This document shows, piece after piece, positions 18,761 through 28,133 of a stretch of 63,609 bases of DNA. Under the pieces are notes generated by a model. The model made no database searches and was not told the DNA's origin. It saw only the letters and a list, made by a program, of their open reading frames with translations. Every line of letters starts with the position of its first letter. Within the stretch, counting starts at the first letter, position 1. The DNA is from Mannheimia haemolytica (GTDB lineage: Bacteria; Pseudomonadota; Gammaproteobacteria; Enterobacterales; Pasteurellaceae), in contig NZ_SMAC01000017.1 of NCBI RefSeq assembly GCF_004342115.1, forward strand, positions 1 to 63,609, read 5' to 3'. The translations under genes and the position numbers were made by a program.

Positions 18761-19933
18761 TTATTCATATCTTAATGCCTGTGCCGGCTCAATTTTTGAG
18801 GCTCGGTATGCCGGGTAAAGTGTGCAAAGGAGTGAAAGAAGCATCGACACCCCAACAATAACCGCAATTTGCGAGCCTGAAATTAAGGTAGGCAGATGTA
18901 TGCTCGGGTTTAATTGCTGGATAATCTGATCTAAATTGTAGGCGATCAATACGCCGAGCAAACCACCAATAATCGAGCCAATTACTCCGACAATCGCCCC
19001 TTGGAACACAAAAATCTGCATCACTTGTTTTTTGGTTAAGCCTTGGGTTTGTAAAATTGCAATTTCGCCCTGTTTGTCTACCACCATCAAACTGAGTGAA
19101 GTCACAATGTTGGAAATTGCAACCACAATAATCAGGCTGATGAGTAAGCCCATCATATTTTTTTCCATTTTCACCGCTTGGAAAAATTCGCCTTTTTGCT
19201 CACGCCAATCACTGATTTGGTAGCGTTCTGCATCGAAATATTGGCTAAGTTCGGTAACTTGGAAAGGATCTTGCAAATATAAACGTACGCCTTGTACTTG
19301 ATCTTCGCTGATGCGAAGCAAACGCCCGACATCAGCTAAATTAGCAAAGAGGGTAAATTCGCTCGCTTCACGATTAGATTGATAAACGCCCGAAATTTCA
19401 AACAAACGCTGTACCGGCACTCGCCCAAGTGGCGTATATTGGCTGTTTTCAGTGATCATTAAGCGGAGCTTATCGCCTACCGTAACGTTCAATTTATTGG
19501 CTAAACGAGAGCCAATTACTACCTTAAATTCACCGCTAGGCAATAATGCGGGGATATTTTCCGCCACTAACAACGGATCGTCTGTGGCATTTTCCACGCC
19601 GATTAACTGACCGGCGTTAATGCCTTGTGAACTTTGGATAATCACATTCGCACGGTTAATCACCACACTTTGCTTGGCAAATTCAGGTAGAGCCAGTTTT
19701 TCACCTTTGGCAAAATGCCCCTCTTGAGGGGTGATGATAGCGTGCGGCAAGGTGGATAGCAGATTGGTTTTCTGCATATTTTCCAAACCGTTCATAACCG
19801 ACAGCACAATCACCAATGCCATTACGCCCAGCACAATGCCAAGGCTGGCAAGATTGGTGACTAACCGCCCGAAACGGTCAGCACTTTTCGATCTAAAATA
19901 GCGAAAAGCAATAAAAAAAGGGGTTAAATTCAT
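18761..19933 (-). CDS. lolC: Lipoprotein export permease LolC
   Basis: 390 residues; partner permease of LolE with the same four-helix, large-periplasmic-loop layout. It is told apart from LolE by the [19 protein letters not shown] stretch near residue 15, matching the AADRFGRFVSWLS region of E. coli LolC, which binds LolA. First gene of the operon; the ribosome site is weak. Upstream lies a complex repeat region and then the 2-hydroxyacid dehydrogenase, the same neighbour order as in H. influenzae. Confidence 0.93.
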   Translation of the reverse strand: MNLTPFFIAFRYFRSKSADRFGRLVTNLASLGIVLGVMALVIVLSVMNGLENMQKTNLLSTLPHAIITPQEGHFAKGEKLALPEFAKQSVVINRANVIIQSSQGINAGQLIGVENATDDPLLVAENIPALLPSGEFKVVIGSRLANKLNVTVGDKLRLMITENSQYTPLGRVPVQRLFEISGVYQSNREASEFTLFANLADVGRLLRISEDQVQGVRLYLQDPFQVTELSQYFDAERYQISDWREQKGEFFQAVKMEKNMMGLLISLIIVVAISNIVTSLSLMVVDKQGEIAILQTQGLTKKQVMQIFVFQGAIVGVIGSIIGGLLGVLIAYNLDQIIQQLNPSIHLPTLISGSQIAVIVGVSMLLSLLCTLYPAYRASKIEPAQALRYE

Positions 19934-20003
19934 CTGTTTCTTTTAAAAATAATAGATACTACGGGTGGATATATCGGTCCGTCCCTATGGAGTTTACCAC
20001 TAT

Positions 20004-20164
20004 CTCCCCTTGTGGGAGAGAGACCGAAAAATATTTCGTTCAGAAATATTTTTCAGAGAGAGGGGGTATTTGCAAAATTCTGATGAAAAATACCCGCTTG
20101 TTCCCTCTCCCTGATTTTTCTTCTGAATGAAGAAAAATCGTCCCTCTCCCATAAGGGGAGAGGG
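20004..20164. repeat. CCCTCTCCC/GATTTTTC dyad repeat cluster
   Basis: Nested dyads: CTCCCC..GGGAG near 20004-20020; an AAAAATATTT dyad around 20027-20053; GATTTTTCTTC (20113-20123) with GAAGAAAAATC (20129-20139); CCCTCTCCC (20142-20150) with GGGGAGAGGG (20155-20164). The last two modules recur at 44056-44109. They fill most of the 283-bp gap between lolC and the dehydrogenase gene. This is a dispersed non-coding repeat; no gene is seen here. Confidence 0.75.
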
Positions 20165-20216
20165 TTGTTCGAAACGGTAAATTGAAATCTAAACAATATC
20201 TTATGGTATCTACAAA

Positions 20217-21164
20217 TTATTTACCTGTTTCTACAAACTCTTCCATATTTTGTGTTACTTTGTTCACTAGCGTTGTGACCGCAGAGTCGCTTGCCCACGC
20301 AACGTGTGGTGTAATCAGTAAATTTGGTAAACGTTTTGCTGCTAACATTAAAGGGTTGTCTTTTTCAGGCGGCTCTTTCACTAAAACATCTAACGCAGCG
20401 CCGGCAATCTTGCCTTGCTCTAATGCCTCAAGCAATGCCTGTTCATCAATCAGTGGGCCTCGACCCGTATTGATAATATAAGCGGTCGGCTTCATTAAGG
20501 CTAAGGTTTCTGCATTAATCAGGTTTTGAGTCTGCTCGGTTAAAGGGCAGTGTAGTGAAATAATATCTGCTTGTTTGAATACCTCTTCAAAGGCGGTGTA
20601 GCCTTCTCGAATTTCAGTTGCGCCTTGATGTTCTGCAAAAATAACCTGCATTCCGACCGCTTGTGCCAGCCGTGCCACTTCAGCCCCGATGTTCCCTTTA
20701 CCGAAAATGCCTAAGGTTGAGCCACGAACATCGTGAATCGGGTAATCTACATAGCAAAATTGCCCACAGGTTGCCCAGCGATCTGATGTAATTAAATCAC
20801 GATGGTAATCGGCTAAGCGGTGTTTCAGGGAATAAATCATACCAATGACGTGTTCCGGCACGGTGACGGTGGAATAGCCGGTCACATTTTTAACTGCAAT
20901 CCCTAACTCTTTTGCTGCTGCTAAGTCCACATTGTTCGTGCCGGTTGCTGTGATCGCAATTAATTTCAGCTTGGGTAATTTAGCCAGTAAATCACGTTGG
21001 AGCAGCACTTTGCTGGTGATGATAATATCCGCCTCTTTTACCCGCTCAAAAGTTTGGTCGGCAGAGGTGGTAGCATATTCTGTCCAAGTATGCGGAAAAT
21101 TCGGGCGAGGAATCTCGTGAGTAGCAGGAATACCGGTACGGTCAAGAAAAACAATATTTAACAT
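20217..21164 (-). CDS. D-2-hydroxyacid dehydrogenase
   Basis: NAD-dependent D-isomer 2-hydroxyacid dehydrogenase of 315 residues, probably glycerate dehydrogenase-like (HprA). Rossmann motif LGIFGKGNIGAEVARLA near residue 150, catalytic Arg in NTGRGPLID near 235, a Glu in the LDVLVKEPP region and the catalytic His in LITPHVAWAS near 287. AGGAGA precedes the ATG. It neighbours lolC as in H. influenzae. The exact substrate (glycerate, hydroxypyruvate or another 2-oxoacid) cannot be fixed. Confidence 0.9.
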   Translation of the reverse strand: MLNIVFLDRTGIPATHEIPRPNFPHTWTEYATTSADQTFERVKEADIIITSKVLLQRDLLAKLPKLKLIAITATGTNNVDLAAAKELGIAVKNVTGYSTVTVPEHVIGMIYSLKHRLADYHRDLITSDRWATCGQFCYVDYPIHDVRGSTLGIFGKGNIGAEVARLAQAVGMQVIFAEHQGATEIREGYTAFEEVFKQADIISLHCPLTEQTQNLINAETLALMKPTAYIINTGRGPLIDEQALLEALEQGKIAGAALDVLVKEPPEKDNPLMLAAKRLPNLLITPHVAWASDSAVTTLVNKVTQNMEEFVETGK

Positions 21165-21227
21165 TATTTTCTCCTATTCTGTCTTTTTACATTTCTTACA
21201 TCCCTTCTGAGCTACCTGAGCGTGTTT

Positions 21228-21363
21228 GAATGGGTAGGAAAATTTACTCTGAGCGAAGCGAATGTAAATTTTTCGTTAAACCCATTCACACTAAGCGAAG
21301 AAAAGTAGCGAAGTAGGGTCGCCTTTCTTTGCCTACTTTCTTTGGCGAAGCAAAGAAAGTAGG
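21228..21363. repeat. Composite dyad repeat upstream of dehydrogenase gene
   Basis: GAATGGGT (21228-21235) pairs with ACCCATTC (21280-21287), enclosing an AATTTAC/GTAAATT dyad. A second hairpin has a perfect 13-bp stem, CCTACTTTCTTTG (21332-21344) with CAAAGAAAGTAGG (21351-21363), loop GCGAAG. GAGCGAAG-like short words recur. It looks like a multi-copy intergenic element between kdsA and the dehydrogenase gene; no coding frame is supported. Confidence 0.75.
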
Positions 21364-21386
21364 AAAGGATTTAATGCGGAGAAAGT

Positions 21387-22262
<876 letters not shown>

Positions 22263-22270
22263 TTACTGCC

Positions 22271-22320
22271 TAGCACGGCAAAGCCGTACTAGGTTAATCA
22301 TAGCTCAGCCCCTTTGGGGC
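22271..22320. repeat. Two short hairpins between sirB1 and kdsA
   Basis: TAGCACGGC (22271-22279) pairs with GCCGTACTA (22283-22291) with one mismatch, and GCCCC (22308-22312) pairs with GGGGC (22316-22320). The T tracts needed for a classical terminator are lacking. It may be a small dispersed repeat. Confidence 0.5.
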
Positions 22321-22331
22321 AGCTTCTCAGC

Positions 22332-23198
22332 TTAATGCACCAAACTTTCTTGGCTTTTTTGTTGTAGTCCTTTCACTTCCATTTTTAAAATTTCGGCAGA
22401 AGGATCTTCAGGGCATTGGTCAATGAAATAATTAATATCTTCTAATGCTGCTTGGTAGCAATCCATACTTGCCAGTACCATTCCTCGGTCTCTGATTTCG
22501 TACGGATCTTCCGGGCTAAATGCCAAGCGGTATTCAATCAAGCGTAAGGTTTCTTCATATTTGCCTTCACGGGTAAGTGCCATTTTAAACACAGTTTCGA
22601 CCCTCTCCAGCAACTCTTGTGGTTCTGCCCGTCTTAATAAATCAGGGGTGACTTCGACCCCAAAGCCCATTTCACCCTCCAGCCATTTATTCAGCATTTC
22701 GATAGTGAGAAATTCACCGTTCCAGGGGTTGATAAAACGCACTTTAGTGGCTCCGTTCGGCTGGCGCATTTCAGCCCGTAGCACAAGTTGAGTCGGAAAA
22801 TTAACCGGGTAAATCGGTAAATCTAATACCGCAGCTAAATAAAGCACCACCGCCCCAAGTGAAACCGGCATTCCACGCCGTTTGCGAATCACTTGATTTA
22901 GCAATAAATTTTCGGTGTGGAAATAGTCTTCATAGTAGCAATGAAAGCCCCATTCACGATAGACTAAATCAAGTAATTGGTTAATTCTCTCTTCATCGCC
23001 TTCGCCATTCACGTTATAGCGAGCTTTTTTCACCAACGCAGACATCTGACCAAACACTTGTTGCTCACTTACATTCCTATCAATGAGCGTAGTTAATCGT
23101 AAAATTTCACGATAAAGAAACTTTTTCAGCTCGGTTTCGCTGATGGTTACTTTCGGATCTTTCAACTCTTTTAACAATTCTTCAATAATATCGTCCAT
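22332..23198 (-). CDS. sirB1: SirB1-family protein (YchA-like)
   Basis: 288 residues. The transglutaminase-like core has the characteristic RRGMPVSLGAVVLYLAAVLDL segment near residue 108, followed by C-terminal helical repeats of TPR character (about 205-275). Biochemical role unknown; E. coli YchA occupies the same cluster next to kdsA. AAGG precedes the ATG, and the gene starts 8 bp after the prmC stop, so it is very likely cotranscribed with it. Confidence 0.9.
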   Translation of the reverse strand: MDDIIEELLKELKDPKVTISETELKKFLYREILRLTTLIDRNVSEQQVFGQMSALVKKARYNVNGEGDEERINQLLDLVYREWGFHCYYEDYFHTENLLLNQVIRKRRGMPVSLGAVVLYLAAVLDLPIYPVNFPTQLVLRAEMRQPNGATKVRFINPWNGEFLTIEMLNKWLEGEMGFGVEVTPDLLRRAEPQELLERVETVFKMALTREGKYEETLRLIEYRLAFSPEDPYEIRDRGMVLASMDCYQAALEDINYFIDQCPEDPSAEILKMEVKGLQQKSQESLVH

Positions 23199-23206
23199 TT
23201 TCTGCC

Positions 23207-24460
23207 TTATTTTAAAATCGCTTTGGTTACTCGGTCATTGCCGGCATAATCTTGAGCAGTTTCCACCTGTTCCCACAAGTTTAAATCAAATAAATCACGA
23301 ACCGCATTCCCCTGTTGCCAGCTGTGTTCGAGCATTAACGCCCCTTGTGGCTTTAAGTAAAGCGGTGCATTTTGAATAATTTTTTGCAAATCGCTCAATC
23401 CCTTATTATCGGCAACTAAGGCGGTTAAAGGTTCAAAACGTACGTCTCCCACCGTCAAATTTTCGTCTGCTTCATCAATGTAGGGCGGATTTGAGACAAT
23501 TAAATCAAATTGTTGATTTGCCAGTGAACTGAACCAATCGCTTTGTAAAAATGTAACCTGATTTAAGCCCAAGTGTTGGCGATTTTCTTCTGCCAGTTGC
23601 ACCGCCTCATTTTGGAAATCCACGCCGATAATTTGCGCTTTCTCACCTAATTCACTCGCCAGTGCCAACGCAATCGCCCCTGTGCCAGTACCGAGATCCA
23701 GAATTTGCAACATTTTCTGATTTTCTAACCGCTTGTTAGCATATTCCAACGCCAACTCAACCAATCGTTCCGTATCAGGGCGAGGAATGAGTGTTGCCGG
23801 TGAAACTTTTAACGGCAACGACCAAAATTCCCGATAGCCTAAAATATATGCCATCGGCTCACCTTTGGCACGTCGAGCTAATTTTTCCGCTAATTCCACC
23901 AGCTCACGTTCAGAAAGCACTGTTTCGGAAAAAGCAAAAATGGCCGATTTTGAGCGTTTTGTGACTGCTTGCAGCAACAAATTAGCATCAAATTTGGCGT
24001 TTAAAAACGGATCTTGCTCGGCATTTTCAAGGAGAGTCTGCTCAGCAAACCGAAACCATTGGGCATACGTTTTTGAAAAAATGTTTACCGTATGAAACTG
24101 TTCACAAACGAGTTCAAACTGCTCATCAATCGCCCGTTCAAGCTGTGCGTTAAAAAAATTTCGGTGCGTCCTTTCCCACTCACTGAAGGAATCCGCCCCC
24201 TCTAAAAGTGCAAACTTTTCATCAATTTCGAACCACTTTTTTCGCTCTATACAAGTTAATTCAATCATCACAACAGGACAATTTTGGCTGTCTAACACTA
24301 TGTGTCGCTCACCTTTTTGCGGAAGAGGCTCATTGTCTAACTTATAAAAGCAATATCCAGAACAAGTAGCCGTCTTTATGCCAGCAAGCACAAGGTTGGC
24401 TAGGGTATTTGGTTTCTCCCCAAATTGCCATTCAGATAAAGTAACGTTATCAGTTTGCAT
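23207..24460 (-). CDS. prmC: ASCH domain-PrmC fusion, release-factor methyltransferase
   Basis: PrmC methylates the GGQ glutamine of release factors using SAM. This 417-residue product is about 140 longer than usual: residues 1-128 form an apparently complete ASCH domain (FGEKP near 13, LVLAGIKTATC at 23-33, EPLPQKGE, FALLEGAD, WERTHRNFF, ELVCEQF), and PrmC starts at residue 131 with motif I DLGTGTGAIAL (255-265) and NPPY (324-327). The PrmC part aligns with E. coli PrmC from residue 2; its normal Met position is T131, codon ACG. No Met lies near the junction, so no separate start is evident. Start at 24460 has a weak ribosome site. Downstream of prfA, its substrate gene. Confidence 0.92.
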   Translation of the reverse strand: MQTDNVTLSEWQFGEKPNTLANLVLAGIKTATCSGYCFYKLDNEPLPQKGERHIVLDSQNCPVVMIELTCIERKKWFEIDEKFALLEGADSFSEWERTHRNFFNAQLERAIDEQFELVCEQFHTVNIFSKTYAQWFRFAEQTLLENAEQDPFLNAKFDANLLLQAVTKRSKSAIFAFSETVLSERELVELAEKLARRAKGEPMAYILGYREFWSLPLKVSPATLIPRPDTERLVELALEYANKRLENQKMLQILDLGTGTGAIALALASELGEKAQIIGVDFQNEAVQLAEENRQHLGLNQVTFLQSDWFSSLANQQFDLIVSNPPYIDEADENLTVGDVRFEPLTALVADNKGLSDLQKIIQNAPLYLKPQGALMLEHSWQQGNAVRDLFDLNLWEQVETAQDYAGNDRVTKAILK

Positions 24461-24547
24461 GATATTTCAGTATTATCAGGATTCCTCTAAGATATAAACA
24501 AGCAGTCTAATTTTACAAAAAATTGGCAAAACCTAACCGCTTGTGAC

Positions 24548-25630
24548 TTAATTTTGATCAGACAACGCCGCCAATTGATCCGCTTGATATTCAGTGATAA
24601 TCGGTTGGATCAGCTCGTCAATTTTGCCGTTCATCACTTCGTCTAAACGATAAACCGTGAGGTTAATACGGTGGTCGGTCACACGCCCTTGCGGGTAGTT
24701 GTAGGTGCGGATTTTATCCGAACGGTCGCCTGAACCGAGTAAGTTACGGCGGGTATCCGCTTGCTCCGCGGCTTGGCGTTCCTGCTCGACTTGTACAATA
24801 CGAGAGGCTAACACCGCCAACGCTTTAGCTTTATTTTTGTGTTGTGAACGCTCGTCTTGGCACTCGACCACAATCCCGGTCGGGATATGGGTAATCCGCA
24901 CCGCAGAGTCGGTGGTATTAACGTGCTGACCGCCTGCACCCGATGAGCGGTAGGTGTCAATTCGCAGATCAGATGGATTGATTTCCGGCATTTCGCTTTC
25001 CGGCAACTCCGGCATTACCGCTACCGTGCAAGCAGAGGTGTGAATACGCCCTTGTGATTCGGTTTTCGGCACACGTTGTACACGGTGTCCGCCCGATTCA
25101 AATTTAAGCTGACCGTAAACGCCTTCGCCTGAAATTTTCACGATGATCTCTTTATATCCGCCTTGTTCGCTCTCATTTGCCGACATTTCTTCAATCCGCC
25201 AGCGTTTGCTTTCGCAATAACGGCTGTACATACGGTATAAATCACCGGCAAAAATACCAGCCTCGTCACCGCCCGTTCCGGCACGGATTTCAAGGAAGGC
25301 GTTGTATTCATCATTCGGATCTTTCGGCAATAATAAAATTTGTAAATGTTGCTCAAGATTCTCGATTTCGGCTTTATTTTCCGCAATTTCTTCCGCTGCC
25401 ATATCCTTCATATCAGGATCATCGAGTAATAATTGAGCCTCTTCAATATCATTGTTCAGCTTTTTCCAGCGGTTAAAGGTGCCAACCACTTCTTCTAATT
25501 GCGAATATTCTTTGGAATAAGCACGGAATTTGTCTTGATCGGAAATAATTGAGGCATCGCCAAGTAACGCCTGTAGTTCTTCGTGGCGTTCACTTAAACT
25601 TTCTAATTTATTGATAATCGAATCTTTCAT
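24548..25630 (-). CDS. prfA: Peptide chain release factor 1
   Basis: RF1 reads UAA and UAG stop codons. 360 residues, same as E. coli. The codon-reading PxT motif is PKT at 188-190 (PAT in E. coli; position 2 is variable), and the catalytic GGQ is at 233-235 inside [21 protein letters not shown]-type sequence. An 87-bp gap with a degenerate and an intact uptake signal (24498 and 24535 regions) facing each other separates it from the ASCH-prmC gene. Confidence 0.98.
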   Translation of the reverse strand: MKDSIINKLESLSERHEELQALLGDASIISDQDKFRAYSKEYSQLEEVVGTFNRWKKLNNDIEEAQLLLDDPDMKDMAAEEIAENKAEIENLEQHLQILLLPKDPNDEYNAFLEIRAGTGGDEAGIFAGDLYRMYSRYCESKRWRIEEMSANESEQGGYKEIIVKISGEGVYGQLKFESGGHRVQRVPKTESQGRIHTSACTVAVMPELPESEMPEINPSDLRIDTYRSSGAGGQHVNTTDSAVRITHIPTGIVVECQDERSQHKNKAKALAVLASRIVQVEQERQAAEQADTRRNLLGSGDRSDKIRTYNYPQGRVTDHRINLTVYRLDEVMNGKIDELIQPIITEYQADQLAALSDQN

Positions 25631-25657
25631 TTAAATTATCTCTTGCATATTAAGTAA

Positions 25658-25675
25658 GGCGAAAAATTTTTCGCC
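25658..25675. repeat. 18-bp perfect palindrome upstream of prfA
   Basis: GGCGAAAAATTTTTCGCC, followed by CCTAC, in the 96-bp gap between pabA and prfA. The GGCG...CGCCCCTAC words resemble the outer part of the larger dyad at 26351-26426, so it may be a reduced copy. Confidence 0.5.
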
Positions 25676-25726
25676 CCTACAGATTTTAAAAGGGTAAATA
25701 ACTGACGGATTATAGCGGATTTCACG

Positions 25727-26311
25727 CTAAAAATCTTGTGTAATCTCAAGCCAATTTGCCAACATTTGTTGACCAAATTCAGTGATAAAAGATTCCGGGT
25801 GAAACTGCACGCCAAAAATCGGCAAATGTTGGTGTTTAAACGCCATTAACACATTTTGATCGCAAACTGCGGTTGGTACAAGCGGTGTATTTTGCAACGA
25901 ATTTTGCAAAATGCCCCAAGAGTGATACAACCCAACTTTCAACTGCTTAGGCAAACCTTTAAATATGGGGTTAGGCTCAATTTGAGTGAGCGTGCGTTGC
26001 TGCCCGTGTCTAACATCGTTTAGGTTATACAACTTGCCGCCAAAAAACTCGCAAATCGTTTGATGCCCCAAGCAAACGCCTAGAATTGATTTGGTTTGAT
26101 GATAACGCTCCAACATCGCAAAGGTTTGTAGATAGGCTCTCGGCACATCAGGGCCGGGCGAAATCAAAATATGGCTAAAATGCTCCACCTCATTGAGGTC
26201 AAGCTCTTCAACCAGCACCACTTTCGCCGGCACATCAAGCTTACGGAGTAAATCCACCAAGTTGAAGGTAAAAGAGTCGTGGTTGTCGATGATTAATAGT
26301 TTTTTTAGCAT
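25727..26311 (-). CDS. pabA: Aminodeoxychorismate synthase glutaminase PabA
   Basis: Class I glutamine amidotransferase of 194 residues that delivers ammonia to the chorismate-aminating subunit. Triad: C80 in GVCLGHQ, H171 and E173 in QFHPES. It could be TrpG-like, but no other tryptophan gene is present while pabB and a pabC-like gene lie 1.8 kb away across rmuC, so p-aminobenzoate synthesis is favoured. No clear ribosome site before the ATG. Confidence 0.85.
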   Translation of the reverse strand: MLKKLLIIDNHDSFTFNLVDLLRKLDVPAKVVLVEELDLNEVEHFSHILISPGPDVPRAYLQTFAMLERYHQTKSILGVCLGHQTICEFFGGKLYNLNDVRHGQQRTLTQIEPNPIFKGLPKQLKVGLYHSWGILQNSLQNTPLVPTAVCDQNVLMAFKHQHLPIFGVQFHPESFITEFGQQMLANWLEITQDF

Positions 26312-26350
26312 TTTATTATTTTCTTTAGTATTTCAAATCACCCCATATTT

Positions 26351-26426
26351 TTGTAGGGGCGGTTCCTGTGCCCGCCCGAAAAATATTGTTTGAAATATCG
26401 GGCGGGCACAGGACCCGCCCCTACAA
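26351..26426. repeat. 29-bp inverted repeat (TTGTAGGGGCGG type)
   Basis: Arms 26351-26379 and 26398-26426 match over 29 bp with one mismatch; outer ends are TTGTAGGGGCGG and its complement, and the inner part holds GCCCGCCCGA. GC-rich inside an AT-rich gap between pabA and rmuC. A dispersed palindromic element that would also form a very stable RNA hairpin ending rmuC transcripts. Confidence 0.75.
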
Positions 26427-26449
26427 TTTTAGGGAATAAAGAGATTTGA

Positions 26450-28069
26450 CTATTCTTCCAATAATTCTCTCGATACCATTTCCAATTTAATAGTATCCAC
26501 CTCATTTTCAATCAGCTCAACCTGCGGCACAATTTGGCTTGCTTTGCTTGAAAGATGTTGGAATCGTTCCACTTTGCCCAGTAAGCCTTGCCGTCCCACT
26601 AACGAGGTAACGGTTTGATTGTATTGATTATTTGCGGTATTTAGCGTGTTACCTAATTTAGCTAACCGATCGGCAACCGCACACACTTGGTTGTAAATTT
26701 CGCCGGCTTTTTCGCTGATTTCACGAGCCTCGCTGTTGCCTCGTTCAATCCGCCATAAATTGGCGACCGTGCGTAAAATCGGCATTAAGGTGGTGTGAGA
26801 AACCAAAATCACATTGCGTTCATAGCCAAAGTTAAACAGTTGCGGATCGTGCTTCATCGCTTCAATATAAGCCGGTTCTATCGGAATAAACATCAGTACA
26901 AAATCCGGGCTTTTAATGCCTAATAATGCACTGTAGTTCTTCTTAGACAATCCCTCAATATGATTGCGTAGCGAACGGCAATGTTCGTCTAAGGCTTGAG
27001 AAATTGCAAAATTTTCTTCTGATCTGACCGCTTGATCGTACGCTACTAACGAGACTTTACTGTCAATAATCAGATGTTTTTGATCCGGCAAATGCACCAC
27101 AAAATCGGGGGCAAAACGTCGCCCCTCTTCATCACGAAAACTCTCTTGGGCTTGGTAATGCTCGCCTGCGAGTAAACCGGCAGATTGTAAGGCACTTTCA
27201 AGCTGTACTTCGCCCCAGTTGCCGGCAATTTTATTATTGCCTTTTAATGCCGTTGCCAGATTTTGTGCCTCTTCCGACATTGAAACGCCAATTTGTAGCA
27301 CCCGCTTAATTTCAGCCTCTAAATTTGCCGAGCCTTTGAGCGACTCACTATGTACCTCATTCACCCGTTTTTGAAAGCCTTCAATTTGCTCTTTGAACGG
27401 CTTCAGTAGAGCTTCTAACGAGCTTTGATTGGTTTCGCTAAAACGCTTGCTTTTTTCGTCAAGAATTTGTTGTGCCAAATGTTGAAATTCCACATTAAGC
27501 TGTTGTTTTACCTCAATAAAATTGCGTTGTTGTGCTTCAAAATTTGCCTGTTTTTCCGAAAGCGTAGTACGCAGTTCGGTCAGCTCGTTTTGTACCTCGT
27601 TTAAACGGCTAAATAACGCTTGATTTTCCCGCTCTTTAGTTGAGAGTGAACTTTGGCTAAATTGTAGCTGTTCTTCCAAACTTTCTGCCTTTGCTTGGGA
27701 AGAACCCACACGTTCTTTTAGCTCATTAATATAGCGTTCCAGCTGGTTTTCTTGCTGTTCGGCAAGTTCGATTTTTTGTTGGAATCGTTGCAATTGCCCA
27801 TCTCGCTCGTTTAAACGTTCACTCACTGCTTCATATTTGGTCTGTTGTTGAATTGCCCACTGCTCAAGCTGATTTTTTTCTTGAGCCAACACCTCATATT
27901 TTTGCTGAATTTGTTCAAAATTTTCGGTGATTTTGCCAAGATCTTGGCTTAATTCGTAGGCATCTCGCTGATAACGGGATTTCAAGAAAAAGAGATAAAC
28001 GCCTACCAGCACACAAACGGCAAGGGCGATGTAGATCCCAATTTCTTGAAAATGAATGGTGTTGTTCAT
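26450..28069 (-). CDS. rmuC: DNA recombination protein RmuC
   Basis: A 539-residue protein with an N-terminal transmembrane helix (about 10-27), a long coiled coil (about 35-210) and the RmuC nuclease-like domain (about 260-480; GNWGEVQLESALQSAG, RRFAPDFVVHLPD, IIDSKVSL). In E. coli it limits recombination at inverted repeats. Start placed at the ATG of MNNTIHFQEIG, which has an AAGG site; a longer frame from 28117 would have an unlikely leader. Divergent from pabB. Confidence 0.93.
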   Translation of the reverse strand: MNNTIHFQEIGIYIALAVCVLVGVYLFFLKSRYQRDAYELSQDLGKITENFEQIQQKYEVLAQEKNQLEQWAIQQQTKYEAVSERLNERDGQLQRFQQKIELAEQQENQLERYINELKERVGSSQAKAESLEEQLQFSQSSLSTKERENQALFSRLNEVQNELTELRTTLSEKQANFEAQQRNFIEVKQQLNVEFQHLAQQILDEKSKRFSETNQSSLEALLKPFKEQIEGFQKRVNEVHSESLKGSANLEAEIKRVLQIGVSMSEEAQNLATALKGNNKIAGNWGEVQLESALQSAGLLAGEHYQAQESFRDEEGRRFAPDFVVHLPDQKHLIIDSKVSLVAYDQAVRSEENFAISQALDEHCRSLRNHIEGLSKKNYSALLGIKSPDFVLMFIPIEPAYIEAMKHDPQLFNFGYERNVILVSHTTLMPILRTVANLWRIERGNSEAREISEKAGEIYNQVCAVADRLAKLGNTLNTANNQYNQTVTSLVGRQGLLGKVERFQHLSSKASQIVPQVELIENEVDTIKLEMVSRELLEE

Positions 28070-28133
28070 CGGTAAAACCTTTTTTAAAAAATGCTTTTCA
28101 AATCTATTGCTTTGCATTATAACAGAGCTTTTG

